Notes: generated by a model not told the origin, from the letters alone. A DNA stretch of 64,000 bases from Phaeodactylibacter sp. (GCA_024102975.1 JAGFJD010000448.1:1-64000), one strand, 5' to 3'. Shown: positions 44,059-53,192, numbered from the stretch's first letter. Numbers and translations: made by a program.

Positions 44059-45309
44059 TTAGAAATGACCAAAATCAATGCTTTTCAGGTAAAATCTCAC
44101 GGCATCCACCTCCGGCGGCACGGGAGCAGGGATGCGGACGGCCCGCTGAACGGCATGCAGGTCCTTCAGGCCGCTGCCGGTGAGCAGAGCCACCACGCGG
44201 CTGCCGCTTTTGATCATGCCCATTTCCCGGTACTGCAACAGGCCCGCCAGGGCGGCGGCAGCGGCCGGCTCGGCAAAAAGGCCGGCGGTGCGGCTAAGCA
44301 GGGCAGAAGCGTGGAGAATCTGCTCGTCGGTGACGGTGGTGAAGGCGCCGCCGTACTGTTTTGTATAGGCGGCGGCCATGTAGAAATTGCGCGGCACATC
44401 CACAGAGATGGAATCGGCGATAGTATGGCTGGGGGTGGAAGCAAAGCGTTCCCGGCCGATGTTGTCCGCCAGATTGCTGCTGCCGGCAGCCTGTACGCCC
44501 ACGATGTGCGGCATTCTTTCGATGAGGCCGGTTTTCAGCAGGTCTTCGAAGCCCTTGTACAGGCCGGAGAGGATCACCCCGTCGCCTGCGGAAACGAAAA
44601 CCTGGCCGGGTATGGAGTGGCCAAGCTGGGAGAAGAGTTCAAAGGAGGCCGTCTTTTTCCCTTCGATGGTCAGCGGGTTGTAAGCCGTATTGCGGTTGTA
44701 CCAGCCGAAAGCCTTTGTCGCTTCGATGCTCAGCTCGAAGGCCTGGTCGTAGTTGCCCTCCACCGGCACGAGGCAGGCGCCGTACATCAGGATTTGGGTG
44801 AGCTTGGCAATGGGGGCCGAGGCCGGCGCGAACACGACCGCCTGCTGGCCCTGAGCCGCGCAGATGCCGGCAATGGAAGAGCCGGCATTGCCGGTGGAGG
44901 CAGCCACGATGGTATCCCAACCCCGTTGCCGGGCATAGGCCGACACGAGGGCGGAGGCGCGATCCTTGAAGGAATAAGTGGGGTTCTGGCTGTCGTCTTT
45001 GAGAAAAAGGCGGAAGGGCAGGGCGTCTTCCCCGAGGCGGTTGCATTCATACAGCGGGGTGCCGCCCACCCGCAGGTTGGGCAGGCTGTCGGCGGAGGCG
45101 AGGGGCAGGAGCGGAAGGAAACGCCCGCGCTCCCACGCCCGGAAATCGGCCCGGCGGGCCAGGGCGGCATAGTCGTAAAGGGTTTTCAGGATGCCCCTGG
45201 GGGGCTGGCCGGGCGCGTTCTCCAACTCGCAACGGGGACAGAGATAAGTGGCCTGCTCCAGCGTGTATTCCCGGTTGCAGGTGATGCATTGATACAGAAA
45301 TTCAGCCAT
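44059..45309 (-). CDS. thrC: Threonine synthase
   Basis: 416 residues. A zinc ribbon at the start (C8, C11, C24, C27) and the PLP motif PTYSFKDRASA (K115) followed by VAASTGNAGSSIAGICAAQG mark threonine synthase of the group that carries an N-terminal ribbon. It converts O-phosphohomoserine to threonine. No other thr gene is nearby. Because the next downstream gene belongs to a purine/selenium cluster that elsewhere includes PLP-dependent ammonia-lyases of the same fold, a divergent role cannot be excluded; sequence favours threonine synthase. Confidence 0.85.
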   Translation of the reverse strand: MAEFLYQCITCNREYTLEQATYLCPRCELENAPGQPPRGILKTLYDYAALARRADFRAWERGRFLPLLPLASADSLPNLRVGGTPLYECNRLGEDALPFRLFLKDDSQNPTYSFKDRASALVSAYARQRGWDTIVAASTGNAGSSIAGICAAQGQQAVVFAPASAPIAKLTQILMYGACLVPVEGNYDQAFELSIEATKAFGWYNRNTAYNPLTIEGKKTASFELFSQLGHSIPGQVFVSAGDGVILSGLYKGFEDLLKTGLIERMPHIVGVQAAGSSNLADNIGRERFASTPSHTIADSISVDVPRNFYMAAAYTKQYGGAFTTVTDEQILHASALLSRTAGLFAEPAAAAALAGLLQYREMGMIKSGSRVVALLTGSGLKDLHAVQRAVRIPAPVPPEVDAVRFYLKSIDFGHF

Positions 45310-45321
45310 TTTCCTTTATTC

Positions 45322-46233
45322 TCACCCCCGCATCATCTCAAACAACATCCCTTCCTTCATCGCATAGGCCGAAACGGTGATCTGCCGGATGCCCGCCATT
45401 TCCAGCGCCACTTCGATCAGGATGAGGGCCACGACGATCATGTCCACCCGGTCGAGCGGCATGCCTTTCAGACTGCGGCGTTCTTCGTCGTCCATTTTCA
45501 CCAGCTGCCCGTAAAAAGGATAAAACTTCTCCACCGGGATGGTGGCGTTCAGCGGATGGGCTTTTTCCTCTCCCAGGAAGAACTGCATAACGTCGAAAGT
45601 GCCGGAGGCGCCGACCAGCCGCCGGGCGGGAAAGCGGTCGAGGGCTTCGGCCAGAGGCTGGAGATGCTGGCGGAGGTATTGATGAATGGCCCCGATTTCT
45701 TCCGGCAGGATAGGTTCGTGCCGGTGGAAGGTTTTATACAGGACAGCAACGCCCACGGGGAAGCTTTGCGCCCACAGTACGCCGTTGTAGTCGGCAAGGA
45801 TAAACTCTACGCTGCCGCCGCCGATGTCCATGATAAGCATGCGCTCTTCAGTGGGCGGCACGGCCAGGATCACGCCCTTGTGGATGAGCTCTGCTTCCCG
45901 GTCGCCGCTGATGACGCGTATCTCGATGCCGGTAGTCTCCCACACCTCCCGGATAAAGTCCGGACCGTTGGAGGCCGTGCGCAGGGCGGCGGTGCCGAAT
46001 ACGCGCACCTGCTCCACGGGGACGTCGTGAGCGCTGAGAACCTGCCGGAAATGCAGCACGGTTTCCAGCCCGCGCCGGTAGGGGGCGGCGCCGATCGTTT
46101 CGATCCCCTCCTCGGCCAGTTTGACAAAGCGGCGCTCCCGGAAGATCTCCTTGATCTTGCCGGCGAGCCCTTCCTCGGCGATGAGCAGGTGGAAGGTGTT
46201 GGTGCCCAGGTCGATGACTGCGTAGCGGCTCAT
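45322..46233 (-). CDS. ppx: Ppx/GppA-family exopolyphosphatase
   Basis: 303 residues, the short one-domain form common in Bacteroidota. Two ATP-binding-like motifs of the ASKHA fold are visible: AVIDLGTNTFHLLI at the start and LIMDIGGGSVEFIL. Residues VFGTAALRTASN and ISGDREAELIHKG follow the family. The protein hydrolyses polyphosphate or pppGpp; the two are not separable by sequence here. It begins 12 bp upstream of thrC and is probably co-transcribed. A 14-bp direct repeat lies just upstream of its start. Confidence 0.9.
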   Translation of the reverse strand: MSRYAVIDLGTNTFHLLIAEEGLAGKIKEIFRERRFVKLAEEGIETIGAAPYRRGLETVLHFRQVLSAHDVPVEQVRVFGTAALRTASNGPDFIREVWETTGIEIRVISGDREAELIHKGVILAVPPTEERMLIMDIGGGSVEFILADYNGVLWAQSFPVGVAVLYKTFHRHEPILPEEIGAIHQYLRQHLQPLAEALDRFPARRLVGASGTFDVMQFFLGEEKAHPLNATIPVEKFYPFYGQLVKMDDEERRSLKGMPLDRVDMIVVALILIEVALEMAGIRQITVSAYAMKEGMLFEMMRG

Positions 46234-46238
46234 GTATG

Positions 46239-46266
46239 GTTGTTGGTTATCTGTTGTTGGTTATCT
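46239..46266. repeat. Two tandem copies of GTTGTTGGTTATCT
   Basis: Perfect 14-bp direct repeat, 5 bp upstream of the ppx ATG on the opposite strand sense. It covers the position of the ppx ribosome-binding region, so copy number could affect translation. The remaining bases to 46440 hold nothing else recognised. Confidence 0.6.
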
Positions 46267-46440
46267 GTTTGGCTTTATGGCCGCCAGTACAATCGGGCTC
46301 CTAGTGCCGAAAGCACTAGCAACGAGCAACTGGCAACAGCCACTTGTCCAGCGTTCGCCCGAGCTCACGCCGAGGTCCTTAGACAGATACCCTACACCAT
46401 ACAATAACCACTAACGGACGGGCATCTACTCTCCGGCGCC

Positions 46441-46941
46441 TCACTGCCCGGCCGGCCCCGGCGCCCCGGCGCCCATCACCTGGTTGAAAAACTGTACGCC
46501 CGCCGGCATGATGGCGTTGGCGTAGGTTTTTTTGCCGTTTTGATAGAAGATGAAATAAGTACAACCCTGGCTGAAGTACAGGTCGGCCTCCAGCCGGTTC
46601 TCGCCCTGCACCTGGTAAAAGATGCGGCCGATAGGCTGGCAGGCAGGCTGGATGGCAGGCACCTCCTCGGAAATATACCGGATGGCGCCCCGGATGTCGG
46701 TCTGCTTGTTCTGGCTGACGCTGAAATCTTTATAGTAGAAAACGTAGTCGATGTAGTCGCACTGTTCCCAGAGCATCTGCAGGGTGTCGAGAGGCAGGCT
46801 CGGATAGAGCTGCTCTCCTTCCGGCGGCTGCGCGGCGGCCTGTTGCTGCCCGGATTGCTGATCTCCCCCCTGGTCTTTAGGGCCGGACTGGCAACTGTAA
46901 AGGATTGAAAAACAAAGCAACAGAAGTACAAAGCGATCCAT
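46441..46941 (-). CDS. Small lipoprotein, unknown
   Basis: 166 residues from ATG 46941. The signal MDRFVLLLLCFSILYSC has a lipobox (LYSC). A Gln-rich linker (DQQSGQQQAAAQPPEG) follows. The globular part (LQMLWEQCDYIDYVFYYKDF, IRYISEEVP, GRIFYQVQGENRLEADLYFS, CTYFIFYQNGKKTYANAI) is of no known family but well formed. A sequence close to the -7 consensus (TATCTTTC at 46961-46968, minus strand, last base differs) lies about 20 bp upstream. Confidence 0.8.
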   Translation of the reverse strand: MDRFVLLLLCFSILYSCQSGPKDQGGDQQSGQQQAAAQPPEGEQLYPSLPLDTLQMLWEQCDYIDYVFYYKDFSVSQNKQTDIRGAIRYISEEVPAIQPACQPIGRIFYQVQGENRLEADLYFSQGCTYFIFYQNGKKTYANAIMPAGVQFFNQVMGAGAPGPAGQ

Positions 46942-47082
46942 GCCGTCTCTTTTTGAGGGGGAAAGATACGGAAATGGTTGATTTAGTGGAATGGTTGACT
47001 CGTTATAGTTGCTCCCAATCAACCCATAACCGATTTCCCCCAGAGTTGTCACAGGGGCGGATCAATCAACCTGTAACCACGT

Positions 47083-48222
47083 CTACGGCCGCACCACAAT
47101 CAGCCTTCGCGTCGTGATGGCCTTCCCCTGCTCATCGACCAGGCTGTACAGGTAGGTGCCCTTCCGCAGGGCGGAGATGTCCACTTTTTCGGTGTGGCTG
47201 CCGTTGATGTAGTAGCTCTTGCGCCATTCCTCGACGCCCAGGATGTTGTGGATTTTGAGTTTGTAGCGGCCGGCCGGCAGGTTGGTGAACTCGAAGCGCA
47301 CGTTGACGATAGCCGGGTTGGGGAAAGCCCAGACGCCCGGCTTAAGGGCGTCGGCGCTTTGCACGTTGGTGGTGATGTTGTTGGCTTTGTACTCCACGCG
47401 CAGCACCTGGGATTCATCCTCGTTGGCTACTACCAGGGCAATGGGTTCTACAGCCTCGTTGCTGAAGTAGTAGTAGCTGACGGTCGTCAGGGCGCCCAGT
47501 TGGGGCAGGCCGAGGGCCTGGATGGCGATGTCGGTAATGTCCTGCCAGCCAAAGATGCTGATCTTGGCGTCCAGGCGGGTTTCGCGCACTTCGGTGCGCT
47601 TTTCCCGCAGCACGTCGTAGATGCCGCCGGGGATGGTGAGGGTGCCCCAGGCGTCGGCCACGTCGGAGCGCTGGATGTTGAGGCGGATGCGCAGGGAGTC
47701 GGGGGTGATGGGCAGGTTGTCGAGCACGCCGGCGGGCAGGTCGTCCGCTGAAAAGGGCAGAGAGAGGTTGGACTGCGACTCGTTCATGTCCAGGTAGTTG
47801 AGTGGGGCGCGTTGCTGGACGACGGGCGGGTCGTACCGGTAAGGGGCTTCCAGGCCCAGCCCCAGGGGGTCTACGCCGAAAAAGCCCAGCAATTCCACTT
47901 TGCTGTTGCTCACCCGGTAATAAGCGGTAAGGTTATTGGCGAGGCCGGCGTGGTAGGAAGCGTTGGGGAAAGCGTAACTGCCCGGCCCCTGCATGGCGGG
48001 CAGCAGCAGCGTCCGCCGGGGAAAGGGCGACTGCAGGGTGGTGAAATCCCAGCTCTGGGCCGGCCCGCTGTCGGTGATGTAATTGCCGGCGGGCAGGTTG
48101 TCGACGGCCGTAAGCAGGGTGTCTCCTGCATTGGGGAAGCTCGAGTTGGTTATGGTGACCTGTGCCGGTGCCAGGGTAGCGCTTAAAATGGCCAGCACGA
48201 GGAGGCGTAATTTTTTTTTCAT
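47083..48222 (-). CDS. Secreted T9SS cargo protein, unknown
   Basis: 379 residues with signal peptide (LLVLAILSATLAPAQ). A beta-rich body follows (FPNAGDTLLTAVDNLPAGN, SWDFTTLQSP, YYRVSNSKVELLGFFGVDP, TIPGGIYDVLREKRTEVRET) of the kind often annotated as hypothetical in Bacteroidota. The last ~85 residues (KPGVWAFPNPAIVNVRFEFT to RLIVVRP) are a type A sorting domain. Probably surface-exposed or released. No catalytic motif. Confidence 0.85.
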   Translation of the reverse strand: MKKKLRLLVLAILSATLAPAQVTITNSSFPNAGDTLLTAVDNLPAGNYITDSGPAQSWDFTTLQSPFPRRTLLLPAMQGPGSYAFPNASYHAGLANNLTAYYRVSNSKVELLGFFGVDPLGLGLEAPYRYDPPVVQQRAPLNYLDMNESQSNLSLPFSADDLPAGVLDNLPITPDSLRIRLNIQRSDVADAWGTLTIPGGIYDVLREKRTEVRETRLDAKISIFGWQDITDIAIQALGLPQLGALTTVSYYYFSNEAVEPIALVVANEDESQVLRVEYKANNITTNVQSADALKPGVWAFPNPAIVNVRFEFTNLPAGRYKLKIHNILGVEEWRKSYYINGSHTEKVDISALRKGTYLYSLVDEQGKAITTRRLIVVRP

Positions 48223-48493
48223 GCATGGAATTTTTTATTGAATACTTCATTGTAAGGAACCGGACGCGAATAATGATACCTAAAACCTGGCCCAAGCCCC
48301 GGTTAATCATTCAATCATTCAGTCATTCATTCAGCCCATATCCTTAGGTGCCATAAAGGTACTGTATTTGGGGCAAAGGTGCCAGGCGGGGGTTTCTGAA
48401 AATAAGCTGAGGGGATGGTGGATATGCCGTGCTTCAGCGAATGGAGGCCGGGATCGAGATCAAACCCTTGGCATTGTTGTCCAAAAAACTTAT

Positions 48494-48730
48494 CTTGCTT
48501 CCATTTCCAATCCGGTTGCGCAGGCTGTAAATATAGCCATTCCCACAGGGTCATGGAGCCTAAAGCTCTTCTCTGCCGATGGGAAACTGGCTTACCAGTC
48601 AACGGTTGTCATGCATCAGCCCGGCCTGAAGCTTGTAGAAATGGCGCACCTTCCTTCCGGTATATATGTGTGCCAGTTGCTCGAAACCAGCACCGGCCAG
48701 GCCCACTTCGCCAAGATTTATAAGTACTAA
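48494..48730 (+). pseudogene. Remnant of a T9SS cargo gene (sorting domain only)
   Basis: The frame from about 48494 reads as a complete type A sorting domain: SNPVAQAVNIAIPTGSWSLK, LFSADGKLAYQST, HLPSGIYVCQLLETSTGQAH, FAKIYKY then stop. Upstream of it the frame loses protein-like character within 40 codons and no signal peptide is present. It is most simply the 3' end of a deleted or frameshifted cargo gene. It stands 79 bp before another T9SS cargo gene. Confidence 0.65.
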
Positions 48731-48809
48731 AACCTTTTTCGCCCTTCTCAGCTTGTCGGCATGTTGTCCGGTAGGCTGGAAGAGTGTTTTTTTTTAAAAA
48801 ACTGCGCTT

Positions 48810-49838
48810 ATGAAAATAAATATACTTTTTGCTATAGCCCTGGTTAACCTGTTTCCCCCCAATTCTTATCTCAAGGCACAGGGAATAAGAGGAGGAGAGA
48901 TGATGGCTGAAACCGGAAACAATTTATTGGCAATGGTAGATGTGAAAATTTATCGGGAAGGGCCTAGAGTGCCATTTATCTTATTTGACTGGGGTGATGG
49001 CACTACCGATACGCTCACGGGGTCTACAGCTTTGACTGCTGACCCTGATGTAATTGTAGACTTTTATTTCGGCACCCATCAATACGACACCTTTAACGTA
49101 TACATTTTAAGTGTGCAAGACAGCTTCCTCATCCCGGATATTGCCAACATCCCCAATTCGGGCAGCCAGGTTTTTTACCTCCGGGATACCTTTGGTATCG
49201 ACAACGAGGAAGATTTTTTCAACAATATCGGCCCTACTATCAGGATGCCCAACTTCATACGCTCTCAGGTCAATATCGAAGTAGCGCCCAACGGAGCCAT
49301 CATCCACGACCCGATAGTAAGCAATGGCGGCAACTACTTTTCCTATATCGTCGAGGCCTTAGTACCCTTTCCGGCGGAAGGCTATGCTTTTCCTGAAGCT
49401 ACCGACTCCCTGGTTTGTTGCATCACCTGGGATCAGCCCCTGGCACCAGGCAAATATGCCTTTGGTATCCGCGCCTACAGTTACCGCCGATCAGACGACA
49501 GCTTTTTTGGCACTACTACCCGGCTGATGACGATCGAGGTAGATTCTTCTATGATCACCTCCGGCCTGGAGATATGGGAAGAGCCGCCTTTTGATATCTT
49601 TCCCAACCCCGCAGCGGAAGCAGTGTACTTGCAGTTCGATGCCCCACCCGCCCCTCGGGCGGAAGTGCATATCTACGACATGTTCGGCAGGAAGGCCTAT
49701 TCCGGTACGCTGGATGGGGCCGGGCTGGGCAGGAGGCTGGCGATTCCTGTAGCCGGTTGGCCGCCGGGCATGTATGTGGCCGAGGTGCGCTCAAGGGGGC
49801 GGGTAGGCATGCGGAAGTTTGTAGTCGGGGCAAGATGA
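48810..49838 (+). CDS. Secreted T9SS cargo protein, unknown
   Basis: 342 residues. A signal peptide (about 1-23, ALVNLFPPNSYLKAQ) precedes a beta-rich body with PKD-like elements (PFILFDWGDGTTDTLTGST) and VIVDFYFGTHQYDTFNVYIL. The sorting domain begins at FDIFPNPAAEAVYLQFDAPP and ends MRKFVVGAR. Codon usage in the first half is more AT-rich than in its neighbours. Proximity to the sorting-domain remnant suggests a local family of cargo genes. Confidence 0.85.
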   Translation: MKINILFAIALVNLFPPNSYLKAQGIRGGEMMAETGNNLLAMVDVKIYREGPRVPFILFDWGDGTTDTLTGSTALTADPDVIVDFYFGTHQYDTFNVYILSVQDSFLIPDIANIPNSGSQVFYLRDTFGIDNEEDFFNNIGPTIRMPNFIRSQVNIEVAPNGAIIHDPIVSNGGNYFSYIVEALVPFPAEGYAFPEATDSLVCCITWDQPLAPGKYAFGIRAYSYRRSDDSFFGTTTRLMTIEVDSSMITSGLEIWEEPPFDIFPNPAAEAVYLQFDAPPAPRAEVHIYDMFGRKAYSGTLDGAGLGRRLAIPVAGWPPGMYVAEVRSRGRVGMRKFVVGAR

Positions 49839-50059
49839 AGGGATACTTGAGACTAACAAACGTACCCGCAGACGGGTTGGCTAAATGGGATGGGTATGCC
49901 TGGAAAGCGTTTGATTTTACTGGTTACGGTTTTGACAGCTGCCTCTACTCTCCCGTTAAAACAACAAGCGGCCGGTTTCCGCACCCGCAGGATCCCATGG
50001 CATAGTGATCGCTACAGCTGTGTGAAAACCAGCCGCCTGAAGCTTCCGGAAGTTGCCCT

Positions 50060-50503
50060 TCACGAATTCAAAACACCATACTCCGAAAATGCAAAGGTGA
50101 TAAGGTCAAAGGTGGTGATGATCCCTACCAGCTTGCCCTTGTCGATGACGGGAAGGGCGTGAAAGAGGTTCTCCCGGAAAAAACCAGCCGCCATTTCCAG
50201 CGAATCCTCGGGGTTGAGCGTGGCGACCTGTTTGGTCATCACCTCGCCCACCAGCAGGGAACGCATGATGGCGTCGTTATATTCATTGCTCTTCTCCGTC
50301 TTGAAGAGCGTGAAGCCGTGCAACAGGCGGAAATAATCCGACTTGCTGATGATGCCCACCACTTTGCCTTTGTCGGCCACGGGAATGTGGTGGATATTGT
50401 TCATGCGGAAAATATCCTGCACCTTGCTCATCGTATCGTCGGGGCCAACCGTGATGACCGGCGTGCTCATGATCTGCCCGACAGTGGTGGTTTTATCTTT
50501 CAT
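50060..50503 (-). CDS. CBS-domain protein A
   Basis: 147 residues from ATG 50503: two CBS domains and nothing else. CBS1 VGQIMSTPVITVGPDDTMSK with HHIPVADKGKVVGIISKSD; CBS2 VGEVMTKQVATLNPEDSLEM with HALPVIDKGKLVGIITTFDL. Such stand-alone pairs bind adenosine nucleotides and act as regulatory partners. It lies 165 bp downstream of a paralogue on the same strand. Confidence 0.9.
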   Translation of the reverse strand: MKDKTTTVGQIMSTPVITVGPDDTMSKVQDIFRMNNIHHIPVADKGKVVGIISKSDYFRLLHGFTLFKTEKSNEYNDAIMRSLLVGEVMTKQVATLNPEDSLEMAAGFFRENLFHALPVIDKGKLVGIITTFDLITFAFSEYGVLNS

Positions 50504-50667
50504 CGATGGCCTTTTTTTGTTTCCGATTATTTGAATTTGTCCTGCCAATCCAGCCTCCCTCAATCTCCCCGAACCACCTTCGCCTCCGGCTACGGCGGTC
50601 AATGAGGGGGGAAGCGCCCATAACGGGGCTGCTAAATCCTGTCAATCCTGTTATCCTGTTATCCTGT

Positions 50668-51123
50668 CTACTCTTCGTACGCCTCCTCCTCCTTTTCCAC
50701 TTCGACATTATTGAAGCTGAAGTTGAGCAGGTCGTGGGTCGTGATCAGGCCGATGAGGCGGTTGTCCTCGACAATAGGCAGCGCATGGAACTTATTGGCC
50801 AGGAAGATATCTGCCGCCAGGCCGATGGTGTCGTCTGGGTCGAGGGTGATCGGGTACCGGGTCATGATATCCGCAGCCGTGAGGCGTTTATACTCTTTTT
50901 CAGAATAGGCTCTGCCCGTCGTCTGCAAAGACAACACATGGGCGACCTTGAAGATGTCTTCCTTGCTGATGATGCCCACCAGCTGCTCGCCCTTGTCGAC
51001 GACAGGGAGGTGGTGAAAATCATTCTCGCGAAAGAGATCCTGAATGGCTTTTGCTGGCTTGTCGGGGGGGACCGTTACCAGCCTGGTGGTCATAATTTCC
51101 CGAATAGCTTTGTCCGGATTCAT
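50668..51123 (-). CDS. CBS-domain protein B
   Basis: 151 residues, two CBS domains (IREIMTTRLVTVPPDKPAK, HHLPVVDKGEQLVGIISKED; ADIMTRYPITLDPDDTIGLA, HALPIVEDNRLIGLITTHDL) and a short acidic tail. It is clearly a paralogue of the CBS protein downstream. It follows the lipoprotein and Hsp20 genes on the same strand with small gaps, so the four may be one stress-regulated transcript. Confidence 0.9.
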   Translation of the reverse strand: MNPDKAIREIMTTRLVTVPPDKPAKAIQDLFRENDFHHLPVVDKGEQLVGIISKEDIFKVAHVLSLQTTGRAYSEKEYKRLTAADIMTRYPITLDPDDTIGLAADIFLANKFHALPIVEDNRLIGLITTHDLLNFSFNNVEVEKEEEAYEE

Positions 51124-51153
51124 GATGGCCGTTTTTAAGGTTAGTCAATTACT

Positions 51154-51897
51154 TTACTTCTGTGCGAAATATGTCTGCGAGGCTTCGAAGTTGCCGAACA
51201 GTTTCAGTACTTCCAGCAATGCCGGCTGCAGGGTTTGGCTGGCAATGGCCAGTTGCCGCCGGTTGGCGCTGTCAAACGTTTCTGCGAAATCATACAGCGC
51301 TTCCTGCATGGCGTCCTGCCGGACAGCCAACTGCCGGAGCCGCGCCTCGTCAAACTCATAGAGTTCGGCATCCAACTGCTGGCCCCGGATGGCCTTCCAG
51401 TCTTCGATCGCCTGGTAGAGCAGATGTTCGTAATCGCCCCACTCCACCAGGCACATCATTTCGTCTTCGGCAGCTTCGGCCAGAAAACCAATGTCGTCCT
51501 GAAATTCATAGAGCCTGTCCAGGTAATAGTCTAAACCATAGTGCCGGCGCAGCTCCATGAACTCGTACTTCACGTGCTCCAGCTGGTTGGCGGCGATAAC
51601 CATATTGTTGGCGTCGATGGCGTAATAGGCGTCGCCCAGCCAGTTGTCGATCCGGTTCAGCGCTTCGGCCTCTCCCGGCAGGTAGCCTTCGTATTGCTTC
51701 TTCAGCTTCTGCCACTGGAATTCCAGGTAGAATACCGAACGCTTGGCCTGATGGACATCGCCTTCGTACGAATAAGCCAGAGCGGGTATAAATGCACGGT
51801 CGAAACGCACCATGGCCTTTCTGATCTGTGTGGTGTCGCACCCCGTGATCAGTGAGGCTAGGACGGTAATGCTAACTGCGTGGGCCAGAAATTTCAT
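51154..51897 (-). CDS. Helical lipoprotein, unknown
   Basis: 247 residues from ATG 51897. Signal MKFLAHAVSITVLASLITGC ends in a lipobox. The mature protein is all-helical with many Glu/Tyr/Trp residues (YSYEGDVHQAKRSVFYLEFQ, INRIDNW-like segments, EFMELRRHYGLDYYLDRLYE), reminiscent of cytochrome c'-like or four-helix bundle folds, but no haem motif (CxxCH) is present. It is located between the CBS pair and hsp20. Role unknown. Confidence 0.8.
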   Translation of the reverse strand: MKFLAHAVSITVLASLITGCDTTQIRKAMVRFDRAFIPALAYSYEGDVHQAKRSVFYLEFQWQKLKKQYEGYLPGEAEALNRIDNWLGDAYYAIDANNMVIAANQLEHVKYEFMELRRHYGLDYYLDRLYEFQDDIGFLAEAAEDEMMCLVEWGDYEHLLYQAIEDWKAIRGQQLDAELYEFDEARLRQLAVRQDAMQEALYDFAETFDSANRRQLAIASQTLQPALLEVLKLFGNFEASQTYFAQK

Positions 51898-51921
51898 GGT
51901 GCGTTTGTTTTGGTTAATCAA

Positions 51922-52341
51922 TCACTTGATCTCGATCTTCTTGATCTTTTCTTTCTTTTCAGCTTTCAGTTTCGGTAACGTCAGGTACAGAATACCATCC
52001 ACGTAGTTAGCCAGAATAGCCTCCTCTTTCACATTCTCAGGCAGGTAGAACGACCGCCTGAAGGAACGGAAGCTAAACTCCTTACGCATGTAGTTGTCCT
52101 CCTTCTCTTCCTTCTCTGCCTTCGTCTCGGCGCTGATGTACAGCACTCCTTCCTTGACCTCTACCTTGAAGTCTTCTTTCTTCATGCCGGGTGCCGCAAC
52201 TTCCACTTTGAAATCCTTTTCGGTTTCGGCGACGTTAACAGCGGGAAGCCTGTCTTCTCTCCACCACTTGTTAAAGAAGTCGTCATCTGCGAAGAAGCGG
52301 TCCACCCATGGCATCAGGCTGGTTCTTTTCATCAGTGACAT
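51922..52341 (-). CDS. Small heat shock protein, Hsp20 family
   Basis: 139 residues. Alpha-crystallin domain from about 30 to 125: PAVNVAETEKDFKVEVAAPG, MKKEDFKVEVKEGVLYISAE, RKEFSFRSFRRSFYLPENV, ILANYVDGILYLTLPKLKAE, ending with a short IEIK-type tail. It is an ATP-independent holdase chaperone for unfolded proteins. A perfect -7 box lies 47 bp upstream, making hsp20 the first gene of this minus-strand group. Confidence 0.95.
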   Translation of the reverse strand: MSLMKRTSLMPWVDRFFADDDFFNKWWREDRLPAVNVAETEKDFKVEVAAPGMKKEDFKVEVKEGVLYISAETKAEKEEKEDNYMRKEFSFRSFRRSFYLPENVKEEAILANYVDGILYLTLPKLKAEKKEKIKKIEIK

Positions 52342-52387
52342 GGTTCTTTTTATTTTGGTTAAGTATTGGTTACGAACTATTTATGCT

Positions 52388-52395
52388 CAAATATA
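52388..52395 (-). promoter_or_regulatory. Bacteroidota -7 box (TATATTTG) for hsp20
   Basis: Minus-strand TATATTTG equals TAnnTTTG, 47 bp before the hsp20 ATG. No good -33 TTTG at 19-21 bp spacing. Confidence 0.55.
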
Positions 52396-52451
52396 TCCTT
52401 CTCTTCCCCTCTCCGCGCATGAGAAATATCATCCGGTTTTGTTGATTTTCA

Positions 52452-53012
52452 TCAGCGCCCCGGGAAAAAACCCGCCCGCAGGCTCAGCGCCGTGTAAAAA
52501 CTGCTGTAGCTGCCGCAACCCACGTCTTCCAGGTTCTCGGCACCCCACAGCCAGCGATACCCGCCGACGTAAGCCAGGCTGAGATGCCGGGTGAGCGGAA
52601 ATTCAATGCCCACCTCCGGGCTGGCCGCCCAGGCCTTCTCCACCTGCGTCCCTTCGCTGACGTGCTTCTGTATGGCTTCCATGCCGGCCTCGCCGCGCCC
52701 CAGCCTCAACCCGAAATCGAGATTCAGCCGGGAGGTGACCGGATAGAGAAAAGCTCCCTGAAAACCATATTCCTCCAAAGTCGACTCGTAGGTAGGCCGC
52801 TGGGCCGGGGTTACATCCTTCAGCCCGTAAACACCAACCATGACCCGTCCGTTGGAAACGCCGGCCGTCATGCCTGCCGACAAAGCGTTGGCGCCGTTGA
52901 CCTCGCTGAGCAATACCGTGACACCACCGTGATAGCCCCACTCCCGCGGCTGCCCGGAAGCTGCGCTCCACATACCCAGGATCACAGAAAAAAGGAAAAG
53001 CCATTTTTTCAT
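52452..53012 (-). CDS. Outer-membrane beta-barrel-like protein
   Basis: 186 residues with a signal peptide (WLFLFSVILGMWSAASGQ). Repeating amphipathic strands (GVTVLLSEVNGANALSAGMT, AGVSNGRVMVGVYGLKD, LNLDFGLRLGRGEAGM, SPEVGIEFPLTRHLSLAYVG, FYTALSLRAGFF) suggest an 8-stranded barrel like OmpW/OmpA-type domains. Ligand or partner unknown. It precedes the hsp20 promoter on the same strand but the 110-bp gap carries the hsp20 -7 box, so it is a separate transcription unit. Confidence 0.78.
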   Translation of the reverse strand: MKKWLFLFSVILGMWSAASGQPREWGYHGGVTVLLSEVNGANALSAGMTAGVSNGRVMVGVYGLKDVTPAQRPTYESTLEEYGFQGAFLYPVTSRLNLDFGLRLGRGEAGMEAIQKHVSEGTQVEKAWAASPEVGIEFPLTRHLSLAYVGGYRWLWGAENLEDVGCGSYSSFYTALSLRAGFFPGR

Positions 53013-53192
53013 CGCTTCAGGCTTTGGTTGTATTCTTCAAGGTAACCGGATTGACAGCAGGACGCGATGATGAAGAATAGCCGGAAAAGATGATTTTTGT
53101 CAGTGCATGGTTGGTGGGGATTCACGGGGTCATGGGGTACATGGGTACATGGGGTCATGGTTGGCAGCCCTATGTACCCTATGCGAAAACGG

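Noticed and set aside
44065..46407. 780-codon plus-strand frame opposite thrC and ppx
   Set aside because: Crosses two well-recognised minus-strand genes and their gap; composition is His/Gly-rich shadow.
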